DNA from: Pogona vitticeps
Taxonomy: Eukaryota > Chordata > Lepidosauria > Squamata > Agamidae
DNA length: 64,000 nucleotides
Direction: 5' to 3'
NCBI RefSeq assembly: GCF_051106095.1
Contig: NC_135785.1
Location: 183,565,045-183,629,044, forward strand
Shown here: one piece after another, positions 30,360 through 43,985 of the stretch
How positions within the stretch are numbered: position 1 is the stretch's first letter
How the letters are laid out: every line of letters begins with the position of its first letter
Notes under the pieces: model-generated
What the model was told of the DNA's origin: nothing
Databases searched by the model: none
Seen by the model: the letters and a program-made list of their open reading frames with translations, nothing else
Position numbers and translations under genes: made by a program

Positions 30360-32104
30360 GTACTATTATCTACAAATATTTATTGTAACACTCGGATATA
30401 ACTACAGGAAGCCCTTGGCACTGATAGAAAATATTGATTCACGGTTAGGTTACAAAAATTTATACATAGCAAAATTGAATGCTCTTTACATAAAAAATAT
30501 TAGACTACTTAAACAAAACTTCAAAAAACTCCCAGTAATAGCTACAGAGAATTAGAAAAGAATTAGGCTTTAAGACACTGTCTGTTACCTTTATGCAAAC
30601 ACTGGACTAGAAAGAACATCACCTGCATTGCTGTAGAAATTTGTTTCCTTCATGCAACAGGTAAAAACAAACACTAAGCTATTTTTATCTGCTCTATATA
30701 GATTTTGCCTCTTTAAAAAGAAAACGTCAAATTAGGCAAGTAACAAACTTGAATGCAAGGTAATACCTGAATTATTTTCCACATTAATATTATTTTCTTT
30801 TAACCTCTTAAAAGAAATGCGTACTTTTATCTCTATACACATCTGCATGGTATAAAGGAGCATTTTAATATTCAGCAAACATTCAAAACATGGATGTATG
30901 ACTTGACTCTTTACTGATTTAAAACTCACTGATGTACTTTATTTTCTCCAACATTTATATTTTTTTAAAAAATAGCACACCAAAGATACCATCACTAGTA
31001 CTCAAGCTAGCACTGAATGTTTCTGAAAATGCTAGAAGGCAGATTTTGTGGCAGTTTTAAAATGGCACCCAATATTTTACTGAACACCAAGTTTCTTGTA
31101 AGAGAATGTGTAGGTATCATCTATAAATGTATTGAGCACCAAAATTGACATGGGTAGCTGAGCTGTGTGCTCTGTATGGCTATGGATTTTTAATTTTTTT
31201 AAAGAAATTCTCATCAGCTCACTTGAAACAGTTAAATTACTGTCATTTCCACAAGGTAACACTGTCCACTTTGATAAAATACAGACAGAATTATGATCTC
31301 CTACTACTGTATAAATGCTTAAGACATTTATAGAAAATAAACATTAAGGCAAAGCTGACATTTATTTTCTGAGGAGGAGACCATTGTCCTGATTCAAGCA
31401 TCCATCTACATTCCATCAAACTTTAAAATTAAAAAAAAAAATCCTTGGGTCAATAGCACCCAGCTTACTCCAATAAGTGCAGTACAACAAACAGTGGCTC
31501 ATTATAGCATTGTTGAAAAGGGAGCGGCTCAGAAACCAACACTGCTGGCATTTAGTCCACAAAATCCAGTTTCAATTTTGACAGAGACTGAAGAAGCCAA
31601 TTTGTAACTTCCTGAAATTGTATCAATTAAGTACAACTATCAGTATTGAGAAGAAAAGGAACAGCTATCTAGTAAAGTACTAGAGTCTTGGTTACTTACA
31701 CCTGTGTATTATATACAGCCTTTAAAAATCTTCTTGTTGCAGGTTAGGATACAAACGGTGGTATCCAGTTTGTGAAGGAGCATGCTCCTTCATTGATTCT
31801 TGTATCATTACCAAGAGTATCCATGAAGATGTCATGCTTGGTAACTTGGTTCCCCCCCCCCCCCAAAGTGGCCTAGAATAAGGACCCTGCTCTCCCCCTC
31901 CCCCTCCCAACTCAGTGCTTAAAAAGAATAAAGGATATCCACTGGAAGTTTTCCCTATGAACATGGCCCAGGAGCATGAATGTGAAGTGTTTTGTTTTTT
32001 TTAAATTCTGTATTTCTTTGAACATACATCTGGTCTGCAGAACATCTCTTTGATGATTTGTCAGAGCTACAAAATTCTTCTGAAAAAAGGACTCTGGCAA
32101 ACAT
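30360..32104 (-). other. GPM6B: GPM6B long 3' UTR (exon B transcripts)
   Basis: About 1.75 kb after the exon B stop. The distal minus-strand AATAAA is TTTATT on + at 30379-30384, so cleavage near 30360 is inferred. The region is AT-rich apart from a G-rich cluster (in the mRNA sense) at 31852-31908. Confidence 0.6.
31852..31908 (-). promoter_or_regulatory. G-rich, potential G-quadruplex segment in GPM6B 3' UTR
   Basis: On the minus strand, runs of 3, 5, 5 and 3 G at 31908-31885 are separated by short loops. They are followed by a 13-G run at 31864-31852. The pattern fits a G-quadruplex motif in the mRNA. Any function is inference. Confidence 0.45.
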
Positions 32105-32254
32105 TTATGTGTAAGAATTGAGTTGCTCTTTGGACCGAGACTGGATATCCTGAAGTTCCTGTTCTTCTTTTGCTTTGATATCCTGGTAAGCCTGCATTTT
32201 GCTTGCATCCTTTAAGTAGGCCCAGTTAGAGGACAGTATCATGAGGAAGTGGAT
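32105..32254 (-). CDS. GPM6B: GPM6B alternative C-terminal exon B (NSYT end)
   Basis: 150 nt including TAA. It encodes [20 protein letters not shown], then [20 protein letters not shown] and SKEQLNSYT, which matches the human long-tail isoform. It finishes TM4 differently and adds a charged cytoplasmic tail. The acceptor is cttctcttccag. Using this exon means skipping exon A, which carries its own stop. Confidence 0.95.
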   Translation of the reverse strand: MHFLMILSSNWAYLKDASKMQAYQDIKAKEEQELQDIQSRSKEQLNSYT

Positions 32255-35200
32255 CTGGAAGAGAAGGGTGAGCATGATGGCTAGTGAGCATGTCAAAGAG
32301 GCAAAGCAGGCAGCTAGTAAGATTAATAAAAAGTTATTCTACATAATTAATCATTAAAGTAGACAGAAAAGCTTCTTTCTAAAGCTGTCTAGAGTTTTGC
32401 ATGCTTCAGTCTAGAAGCCAGCAAAAGTTAGTAGGAAGTAGGAACAAAAGCAGTTAATGCAACAGAAAAAGAACTGAATAGCTCTGAAAATATATTTTGC
32501 AAGTGAACATGCTGAAGCCTAGAAGGGCAGCTCAAAAGGTAATTCGGGGTAGCATTCTCCTGTGCATCTCCCACCCATCTGAGTTAAGGAAATTTGCATA
32601 GTAATTTCTTCCCTACTTTCCACAGTGTTTACTGGGGCAAAAATAATGTGCCATGTGAGTGTTTGCTTTGTTTGCCAAATGGCCAGTACATGCACTTTGG
32701 GAGTTGACCAGTTAGAAACTAGTGACTAGACCATAGCCTGGGCCACGGACGTGGATGCCAGCCCTTTCTCACAGACCCAAGACAAGCAATGTGAACATGT
32801 CCTCCATCATGTCTTACTAGAAAACTACAGGCTTTGTTTCAGAGTGTCGAAAATAATCTAATATTTTGCTTTGATACAAACTTTCCGCTACTGAAAAGGC
32901 TATTCTTCCACGATCCTCACTGAGTTGTGTCTCAGCCAGTTTGACCAGTAAAAGCCCCATTTGAGGATCTTTGCTGATGAACTGGCTGTGAAAATAGAGA
33001 ATGTTTTTATTTAATACACTAGAGATGAGGCGAATGTGTGGTATTTGAGAACAGCACTTGCGTGACAGTCTAGACATTGGCAGTTAATCAAGAATCAGGC
33101 TTGTATTTTGTGTTGTTATCTATTGTAGAACAGATACTTTATTTTTTTATGATTAGTGAATAGCAGAGAAAAAATAACTTATTACAGGCTCTTAATTGAC
33201 CCAGTAATTGTTTCAGAGTTGGTGGTTAGAAAAAATAGCTTGATGCTAAACAAAAGCCGTCCTTTCTTTAGAAGGATGATTTACAACATCACTTAAAATA
33301 ACCGGATCCCCTCATAAGTATAGAATATAGCCAGATCTCACCCACATTGTCATTCATATACAAGACATGGTTTGTATTAATCTAAAATGCTCAAAGATGC
33401 TTACTGAAGCTATTTACAATTTATTGGAACAAACGTCAAAAGAACTAGACTCTTAGTCTAGGGTGTCAGTGGTATTTCAAGCTACACAGTGCAGCTCTTT
33501 ACTGGGCTTATGCAATTTAGAATTTAGTGCAGCAATCTTCCCGACTCTTAAACTTCAAAACAGCATAGTTATATGTGGTAGCCATCATGTAGATCAGCTG
33601 GTGGAAGAGAACAAAATAGAGCATATAAGAGACAAGAAATTCTTCAAGCCTTTTTGGGCAGGTTGCGTGTGTGTGCATGTGTGTGTGTGTGTGTGAGAAT
33701 CCAAACATATAGTGTCAGGCAAGGGTTTCAGTCAGAGCTTTGGTGAAAATAGTTATAGCTCTGTTTAACCTAAACTATTATAAGGAGGCCTGGTTGCTGC
33801 AGGCGAAAGGACATGGGTAAGTCATTACTTCCCCTGAATTTGGCTGTCAAAAAATTAAAAGCTGGTTGATGTAAACAGTTTTTCAGTTTATATAAGCTAA
33901 TTTATTTTAAGTTTTACTTTTAAATATATACATATATTAACTTTCTACATACATTTGCTGACATCTTGACAAAAAAAATCATACTCCCAAAAGACTTGAA
34001 GGAAGGAAACACAGGAGTTTTAATTCTATTTCCAAAGATGGGAAAATTCTGCAGCATACTAACATTGGGACATTCAAGACACTACTAATGCCAATATATT
34101 TCTATCAAAAATTGCCATAAATTGGCCATGCAATAGGATGGAGTTAAATAAAACAGCAAACGACTATTACAAAGCTTGCTCTGGTGCAAAGCTTTATTGG
34201 GAAATGTACGCACTTGCCTGCTATTTGGAATCTCCTGAGAAAACTACATCCAGGTGCCAACAAACACAAAAAGTGTTACTTAGTTTACGTTAAACAGTAT
34301 GTGAACAGTTACACCTGCAAAGGGGATATATTGTTATTTCAGAAGAGAGAGCAGATGGTAGTACTCACCAGTGCTATGACAGTAGCACCAGCTCCGGCAC
34401 AGGCCACAATGAATAGGTGGTAAGACAAATAGAACTAGAACAATAAAGTGGAAACTTGTCATTTCAAATACTCAGTGATACAAATGCACTTTGGCCCCTA
34501 GGACAGCACTTGCATGAGCACCTTCACCACTAAAGTGTTTTACATGCTAGCTTAAAAAACCCAGCAACTTTGGCATGTATAACCTAAGGAGAGGATTTCT
34601 GTGACATATATTTTGTCTGCAGCCTTTTGCATGGACCTGAACATATTTATGAATAATCTGGTGAAAAAGGCCTATGGGTTCAAATGTAGGTTGCAGTGAA
34701 AGTGTGAAATGTCATAGAAATTGTCCGCCTACAAGCATTCGGCTATAGTAATGTGCTGGGCAAAAACTAACATGTTCAATCCAGACAGTACAGAGGCACT
34801 GTTAGTTGATGCTCTTCTTTAAAATAAAAATAAAAATGGAGGCCCTCTTCTGAAGGTGGCTGCTCTCCATGTTATAGTTTGGCCCCACTCCTTTCTGGAT
34901 ACAAATACACTAAGGTTTCATTAACTCCCACTTGCTGTTTTGTAACATGTTACATACAGAGTTGCCCCTGAAGATGGTCTGGAAACTTCACCCAACATAG
35001 AACATAAGGGTAGGAATCTTAAATGAGAACATGCATTATGAACTTCTTATACCAGAAGTTTTTTTCCCTCCTTCTCTGGTTCCCAGTCTGTTTCTGAATC
35101 CAATTCAAACTGCGAGTGTTGATCTATACAATGCTGCACAGCTTGGGACCTAAGTATCTCTTAGTGTAGATCCCACCACTGTCTTCTCACGCCTGAACTC

Positions 35201-38200
35201 AAGATCAGGAAGAGGTCCTTCAAGGGCCTCTCAATCTGACATTTAGAGATGGCTATGAAAAAAATTGTTTACTACCTATATTCGCATGGAAAAATGAAAT
35301 ACAGATTTTCTGTTGTAAAGTTGTCACCCAAGTGACTTTAGTTGGCAAATAACTTACAAGCACCATTCAAGTGAAGTGACTCAGACCGAAATGCCCAATT
35401 TGCCTGGAGTAGATGCTTGTGCAACTGGCAGTTACATAAACTCAGCTTTTAAAAAGTGATCTGTGAGAAATGCTGAGATCTAGATCACTTTTACATAAAA
35501 TGAGATAGGTATTTTGAGAGCACTGCATTTGCAGCTGCTCATTACTCAAGTCAACTTTGTCAATTTTATTAACTTATTTGTTTTTAACCCATTCACAGAA
35601 TTGGCATACCCTATGGTGCTCCATATCTGTAGAAAGTGTTCCTGTTATTCCCCATATTCTTGTCTGTTATGTAAACCTGATATAAGTTTCAATGCTCGGG
35701 GAATCCATCCTTCCTGCTCTGTTACATTCTTCACCTCTATAAGAAAAGTTTCACTGTTCTCTCTCAACTGGCTATTCATAGAGCAGCTTGGCGTAACAAC
35801 AACAGATGTCTTCAGAACACTCTTGTCATTCATTTTGGATGATTAGCTGTCATTATTCCTTTTAGGAAATGAAGTATTTAGCAGACTGAAAGGTGTGTTT
35901 AAACCCAGCTGTCAAGATGTGGAAGAAAGCACGGGAAATTATAGCCTCTTTTACCTCAGGTGTGTTGCACATATCTGCTAAGGTTGACCCACATGCCTTC
36001 CCAGGTATAGCATTCCATGGGATGATTCCTGAAGTCAAAATAGCAAAGAAAACATAATGCTGGTTGCTGACATCATTCTCTTTTCCTGAAATCCACTTCC
36101 CTTCCCCACCTACATGCAAGTTCTGTTCCTTTAGTGTACACCCACACATTGACCAGTTCAATCTGGTGTTGGCGTTATCAAGTACAAAATCATTTTATCT
36201 GTGTTCTCTTCCTTCATCCAGAAGAGAGTCTTTTGCCAAGCAATGTTCTCATATCTAGGATTCCCATATGGCAAACAAACGGTTGTTTTAGTCACTGCGG
36301 ACACTGTTGTATGCAGTGATTACTGCCTCTATGGGTTGCGTGAAGTGACTGCTAACAGCAATCTCTGTAACTTTTCAGGATTTTCCTTAATAGTGCTGAA
36401 GTGGTAACTGCAGCCAAATGCAATGGCCTTGCAAAGATTTATCTTCTTACTTCTATGAACTCCTTGCTCTCTTTGCCTTTGGCCCACTGCCTATCAGATC
36501 TCTACCATCTGTGACATTTCTTCCTTCCTTGCTCTTCCTTCACTTCATTCCTGTGGAAGCACAGCATGATGTGACACCAAACGACACAGTGTACTGGAAC
36601 GTAACATTTTCATCTGCTAAAACCCTCCACCATGGATATTAGATGGGGGGCAACACGATGATACTAACATACATGCAAGTAATCCAGAATTTGTTCTCCC
36701 CTGCTCTACCTATCAGAGGTTCATAGGTGTGTTATGAATTCCACCACTTCTGGTGAGCTCACACAAGTACCCTCTTTTCTTTCATTTAATCAAAGGTTAC
36801 CAGTCATAAAATGCACAACCAACACAAAACTAATATTTGGTAGCAAATGGAACTGCCAAGATAGACCTGATTAACATAGATTTAACATTCTAGATACTTC
36901 AGAGAGACACACTTCTCTGGATAATGTTACATGATCTAGTTGACATTCTCAACCTAGCATAAAAGCTGCTGTGCATAAGGCTGGTTTGTGTAGATTTTGG
37001 TATGCTGTTTTAATTGGAATCTGTGATGTGATATCATACCTATTTAAGGGAAGACTGAATGAAAGCACTTACGTACAGTTTTCTATATGGAAAAGTGACT
37101 GTCTTATCCTCATTCTCCCAAGTCTCTGTAGCTAATTTTACATTTTATTGTGGGAATGGAATACAGTATCCTCGAGGAGTCCAATGTCTGACTATTCGGA
37201 AAGGGAGCACTTACATAGTGCAACGCATTTTTGCAAATCCTATTTGTTCATTTCTGCAGTCGATATGTAAGGGGATCTTCACTCTTGCAACACCTGCCAA
37301 CCATTCACTTGGACTAGTGTTTATAGCCTATGCCTCCCCCTCCCCCAAGCGCACTGGAAAAAAGAGAGTTTAGGACTTTGTGTATCAAATGTTTGCTCTA
37401 TTTGTTTGAGCAACTAGCTGTGCATATATGCATGCACTAAGGATAATTTCTCAAAACACGTGTATGATAGTGAAATATCATTTCATCATCCTTGTCCTAA
37501 AGAGGTTTAACACATGCCCGTCCACAGTGGAGTGCTCATTTCTGTTTCTCTGCCTTTCAGCATCCCATCCAAAGAAAAACAACACCCTATTATAACAAAA
37601 AAGAACACCCTGTAAAATTTCCATTTAAAAAGATAATGGCATATCCTGTCCTTATAACTGAAGGAAGAGATACAGAGAAGCTTAGCAAGGGAACATAGGA
37701 CCATAAAAGAGTTAAAATCAACTGGAGTCTACCTGGGACTTCCCAGAATCAAGAGACGGGTCATGTGTTCCACTAATCTAATATTTAATATTCATCGGTC
37801 TAGGACATGATCACATCCCCTAACTTACTTCCCAAAACACACTTAATCTCAGTCCCTCACCAGATTATATCAGATTACAGCTGCTGATACCAGAACTGGA
37901 AGTACAAAGATCAGTGTGTGTGTACATACCTGATCCCAATATGTATGACTCTCGAAAATAAAAACCTAAATGACTCTTCTCTCATTTCTAGCCAAAGTTT
38001 AAAGTCTACGTTACTGTCCACCTAGCATGCACATCCATTGCAGAATGAACTAAGAAAGAAGGCTGGTTTGCAGAACTACTTGTATAGTTCACACTGTTAT
38101 AAAACATTAAGACTCTTCTGATATACAACTACAGATTTCAATTCAGGAAATAAGCCTGAGATGCTTTCTAGCTATTTGGAGATGGGGGTCAGGCCTGCCT

Positions 38201-41200
38201 AAGCAGTTTATATTGCTGATTGTTTTATTATTAAGCCTGATATCGTAAGGCGGATAACAGCCACAAAATCACTTTAGATAAATGACTTGCCAAATACAGT
38301 TAAACTGAATGCATTTGGAAAGAGGTCAATGTAATCTGCATTAATTGAAAAAGTAATGACATGTTCAGAGACTCTACACTTGGTTGCTTTTCAGTTCATC
38401 TCATAAGGGTAAGACAACCCTCTTGAAGATAGGAACAAGGAAAGAGGATAAAGCATTTAATCAGGATTAAAAATAAGTACCGTATTGCCTGATATCCACA
38501 CAGATTTGGTCCGCTGAAGCTGTCATATTTGCTGGGAGTGATCTGATGACTTCACAAGTTGACCATATGTTATAGAACATAAAGACCGGTACGGCAGAGA
38601 AACCAAAGACTCCAAGCCAGGCCACTCCAAGGATATAGGTGAGGAAGACAAACTGTGAAGGGCAGATAGAAGCACATTTCACACACAGAGAGCTCCTATT
38701 TTCAGCCCAGTCCTTCAGGAAATGGTTACCTCATCTGTGATTCTAAAATCTAAAAAACAAGATGGTTGCACAGCCTCCACATACCATGTATGGAGTCTGG
38801 ACTTTTCATTCCACAGATGCTGTGTGGATGCATCAAAATGACAATAACAGCTCATTTTGAATCTCTGCCCAAAATGGTCTGACTTTCTCAACAGTTTTAA
38901 TCAAGGAGGATTTCTTAAGGAGAGTCTTGTTCCTTAAGAGGACTTAGTGTCAATTGCAGACTTGGAAACTCCATGAATGTATTGAAATATTAGCATATAC
39001 AATGCACCAGATTTTCCTATGAATGTTTAAAATTAAATCAGATTGGCAGTGCCCCTGAAAGGCAGATTTTAAACTGCCAGAGCAGAATTGCTTACTTAGG
39101 AAAGCAATGACAGACAGGCAGGCAAAAGAAGTCCCTTTCTCCCCCTCCTCCAAGTTAAGGAGATCCGGATAAGCAGCAGCCAGTGAATTAAGAGACTGGT
39201 ACGAGCAAATGAAATCGGCACATGGCTCTGCTCACCTATCAATGGCAAAGTTGTCATCCTGTTGAGGTCTTCACCTGCATGCAGAGCTAAAAAGGTGAGG
39301 AGGATAGAGGCATGCCTACAAGCCAGACACCTCACCCACTGAGCCATCCAGCCAGTTGTGCTCGCCATAACAGTCTCAGTTATCCTTCCCCCTTTCCCAT
39401 AGTCACCAACAGATGAGCTACCTGCTCCATTGTTTCTGGGCATAGAGACAAAAACAGCTGTGTGACTTCCCCCAGCCTTTTAGTTATCTTTCTGCCCCTC
39501 CTTGTTCCCAGAAGCCACAGGAATCCTAACCTGCATAGCCTTGGCCACCAGTAATGCCCCTGAAACCTTGGTGTATGTCAGGCTCCATTCAACTGCAGCC
39601 TAGTTTTCCTATCCAGGTCAACTCCAATTGAATTCTTGTGGGCGTTAATAAAATTCCCCAGAGAAAGAAAGCCAGTTTGAGTGTGAGGAACAAATCTGCT
39701 AAAATGCAATACTGCTAAGGTTTAAAGGATTGTTTGCCTGTACATATGTCAGAATACAGATAGGTTTTTAAACACATCTAAAGAGATGACTTGTTAACGA
39801 GGCACAGGATAAACCAACTTCTATCTGTACAGTCATTGCAATTAAGATTGTAACTGCTCTTATAGAGATGTTTTGTTTTTGCTTTAATGCACACATGAAT
39901 GCTGTTTTTTTAATTAAGTAGCATTGCCTCTTTTTTTAGCCACCATATGAAGCACAATTTTTAAAGCAAATATCATTTGGGGAGAAGCTTAATCTCCTCC
40001 TGCTTAAAATGATAGCAGTCCAGATGTGTGCTGTCTCCAAAGTAAGCAAATTAAGGCACCAAGCTATATGTTATTTGTTTAACACAACATGGTGTATTAC
40101 ATAAGTGCCCTAGGATTTGATCAGCATTTTAATTTTAAATTATTTCTTATTAGCATATAGAGTCTTTTAGATCCTTTTTGCTCCTTAAAGAATATGGCAT
40201 ATCTCACATCAACGTTTTGACAATGTTGTTTACAACTCACTGGTTTTGGAACAATTTATACTAACATACTATACCTAAGTGTGCAAACATTTACAGAGAC
40301 CCTTCATCTAGCAAGAATAATCTGTAGTAACTTTTTTCTTTCAGAAATAATGTCTTCTAAGAAAAAGGAGATACTTTAGGTCTTGAACTTGTTTTAAGTC
40401 TACACTTTTAAATGTTTGGATTATATTGGAGACTAAGAGGGATTATACTTTTTTTTTACTTCAACAGCACTAGATCCTAAATTTTAAACGGACGGCACCA
40501 ACAGATGAGATGCAAAGTTCACAGTTAGAAGTGGAGCACCCTAAAAATGTAACAACAGCATGCAATCAACTCAGTTCTGAGTTATGGTGATTCTTTCCAA
40601 GGTTTTCTAGGTACAGAGTACTTAGGTTTACCATCCCCTGCTTCTGAGAGTGCCGTGGTGTCAGAGAGTGGGACCAAGCAGCTTGCTCAAGGCTGCACAG
40701 GCTGGTTCTTTTCTTAGGATGCCAGATAGGGAACCAAACCCCCAAGCTCTAGCTCTGCTACCCGATATGTCAGACACCGAGCTATCCAGCCAGATCCCTA
40801 AAGAATAAGAGGATATTTATTTCTTCTACTACAAAATGTTGTCGCTTTAGAGGTTGTAGATGAGCCTACCTTTTATTAGGTGACTTGACATTAGAAGATA
40901 AGCAAGGGATTCATTTGAAAGTTGATTACATACAGCAGAAACTCTGGAAAACTTGTATTTGGATGGATAATGATTGATCATCCTGTAATTTCAAACTCAC
41001 ATCTCATCTGTTTCTGTTCTGAGATAACTCTAAGCATAACAACCTGCATACAGACAGCTGAATCAGCCTGTCTTTCAGAAAATAGTAACAGAATCCAATT
41101 TTTTTCCTGTTCTTGGTTTCTACCATTCCCTGTTTCCTTTAGCCTGGAGGGATGTGGTACATTAAAAGTGAGCGTGTGAGATAATTCTGAGATGACCACT

Positions 41201-43928
41201 TGCTGTCTTGCCCAGGCGGACCAGGTATAAGATTACTGCAAAGATAAGCAGATACGTACCTGGAAGACGGGACTCAGTTCATTATGGCAATGATCGCATT
41301 ATCTCTCTCAGTTCAGATGTTACAGAAAGCTACTCAAGGGAGCAAGAAGAGTATCCAGGGGTTATGAAATAACAATGCCTTCGAGGGGAAGAAGACAAGA
41401 ACAGAGCTGTGGCAGATGGTCTGTCCATGAAGCAGATTGCAGTGCTGGGAGTAGCATGAAAGGCATGCAAACATTGGGGGGGGGGCAGAGAAACTGGGAA
41501 AACTGCAGGATTTGGGGTCAAGGGAAAGGGGGGAACTATTTACCAGTTACATACTGTATTACAGTCTAATGATGCTCAGGAGATCTTGCTGTCTGTTCAT
41601 GCAATCCTCATATATGTAAAGCAGGAAAGAGCTTGCCTTCCAGAACCTGGGCTCCAAAGCTGAAAAACTGACTGATATGTGACAAGATGTCATGCAATGA
41701 CAGACAGCAGTTCCGCATGTTTGCATTAGTAAGTATTAGCTGATATTTATGTGAGTTGCATAGTTCTCATCTTAAGAGCAGAACAAAGGGCTGAATTCCT
41801 TCAGCAGTGCAGGACAATGTCTATGCATATTAATGTCTTAAAGCTGACTGAACTGAGCCCATTTGCTTGCTACATAGGGAGTCTCATTGTAGATACTAGG
41901 ATACCAGGACACTGGATACTAGGACCAAACTAACAGGCTATAATGACCAGCAACCTTTCCTACCACTTTATAATGGCATCCATATAAAACCCAGCTACCA
42001 TTAACGAGACCTCATACACTGGTCCTGTATTGTATCTTATACCTGACAAAGTGACTATCTGAGTATACCTAATGGTGCATCAGGAAAATGGTCTGAAAGA
42101 TGGTTCCTGCAGAATGCTACTTTTTTTTCTTACAGAAAAGCTACTGGCATCTGAACTTGATGTATTATTTGTTAAGTCTTTGGAGACACAAGAGATCTGC
42201 TAATGTTGACTGGAAGGGATACTAATTCATACTACTGTATCACACTCACCATTCCACTGATGCAACGACCACAGATAGTTGTCTTGAATTCACCATGCAA
42301 CTCCTTCACCGCACTTGTTGTATAAAAGCCCTCCGCCAACAGGATGATTCCGTACAAGAAAAAAAAGGATGCAATTCCGTAGATAACATACTGCATGAGT
42401 TTTATTCTGAGAAGGAATAATAGGAGAAGTCAGATTTTGCCATGCCAAAATACAGCATCTTTAATTAATATACAGTGGTGCCTCGCAAGAATAACGTAAT
42501 TTGTTCCGCGGTTAATGTTGTCTTGCGAAAAATTCATCTTGTGAAACGTGTTTTCCCATAGGAATGCATTGAAATCTAATTAATGCATTCCTATGGGCAA
42601 AAAAAGTCAGAACAAAGTCAAATTTGGTTTACAAAGGGTTTATTAAATGCTCTTTAAAGCCATGCATATTGTGCAGATGATTTAAAAATTTCATCAAGCA
42701 AAAAACGTTAACTTTTTAAACATCATAGAAAAACATTTAAAAATCAGCAAACATGAGGCAGGAACAAAAAATGGAAAACATTCATCTTCCAAAGCACGGC
42801 CATAGGAACATTTGTTATCAACCCCATTGCCAAAACCATTTGTCTTGCGAGTTTTTTTCCCTGCAAGGCATTTGTCTTGCGAGGCACCACTGTACAGAGT
42901 TGAACAATGGGCAAAAGAACAAAGTGTGACCTCAATGGTAACATCAGACATGGGATGGCAATATAATAAAATGTGTAGTTTTATCAGAGAACCTCTATAC
43001 TTTGGGCCACAAAGCCATTCTGGCTGTCTGCCTTTTGCTGGCTAAAAAAAAACAAACCCATTTGCATTGCACCTGTGGCTATAAACGTTCCAGTAAAATG
43101 TGGCTGGGCTGATGGGAGCTTCCCAGTAATAGAGCGCTTGCTGGACCTTATGGCTCAAGAGTGTCAGGGGAACATGGCCTACTCAAGGCTTTAACAGAGA
43201 TGCTCCTCTCTAATGAACTGGGCAGACATGAAATTGTGTCAGTTGTGACTTCTGATGTCTTTGTGACTTTCAGCACAGCCAACCAGGGTAATGTGGACAA
43301 GGAATCAAGTTCTACAAACAGACTGGACTAGCCAACAAAATCTTTGGCCAGTGATTAACATGGGATCCTCAGCTGCTGTTCATCTAAGGGGTTGATAGCA
43401 TTTTATGGCAAATGCTAAAATTTGGCCTTTCACTCCCACCAAGGAGAATATAACATTTTACCGACTCTACACTAACTTATATATTCATTCAAACCTTGAA
43501 TTCCTCCAGCCACAATACAGCTTTGTTACCAACTTAGAAGACAACATGCCAACATATGCCAAAATATGTCGGAAGTGGAGTTGATGCTGAAGTAGATGAG
43601 GACAGAAAAATGGCTGCAAAGCAGAACTCAGGGAAGCTTGGTTGCAACCAAATTCTTTGCCAAAATCCTGCCCCAGAAGGGAGGGAATCTTCCTCAATAC
43701 ATTGGAGAACACAAAATGCTACATTTCATACACAGATATAACCTCCCATATTTCTCTTATTTCCTGAGAAAACATAGGCACAAAATGGTTTGAAATGCTG
43801 GTTACTGCTAACCTTTCTACTGAAAACAGCTTCCTTGAAATTGCCCAGCAGGAATCAAAACTGTCTTCTGCTGGGAAGGAAGCCTCTCTCTCTCTCCCTC
43901 TCCCTCTCCCTCTCCTTCTCCCCCCCCC

Positions 43929-43985
<57 letters not shown>

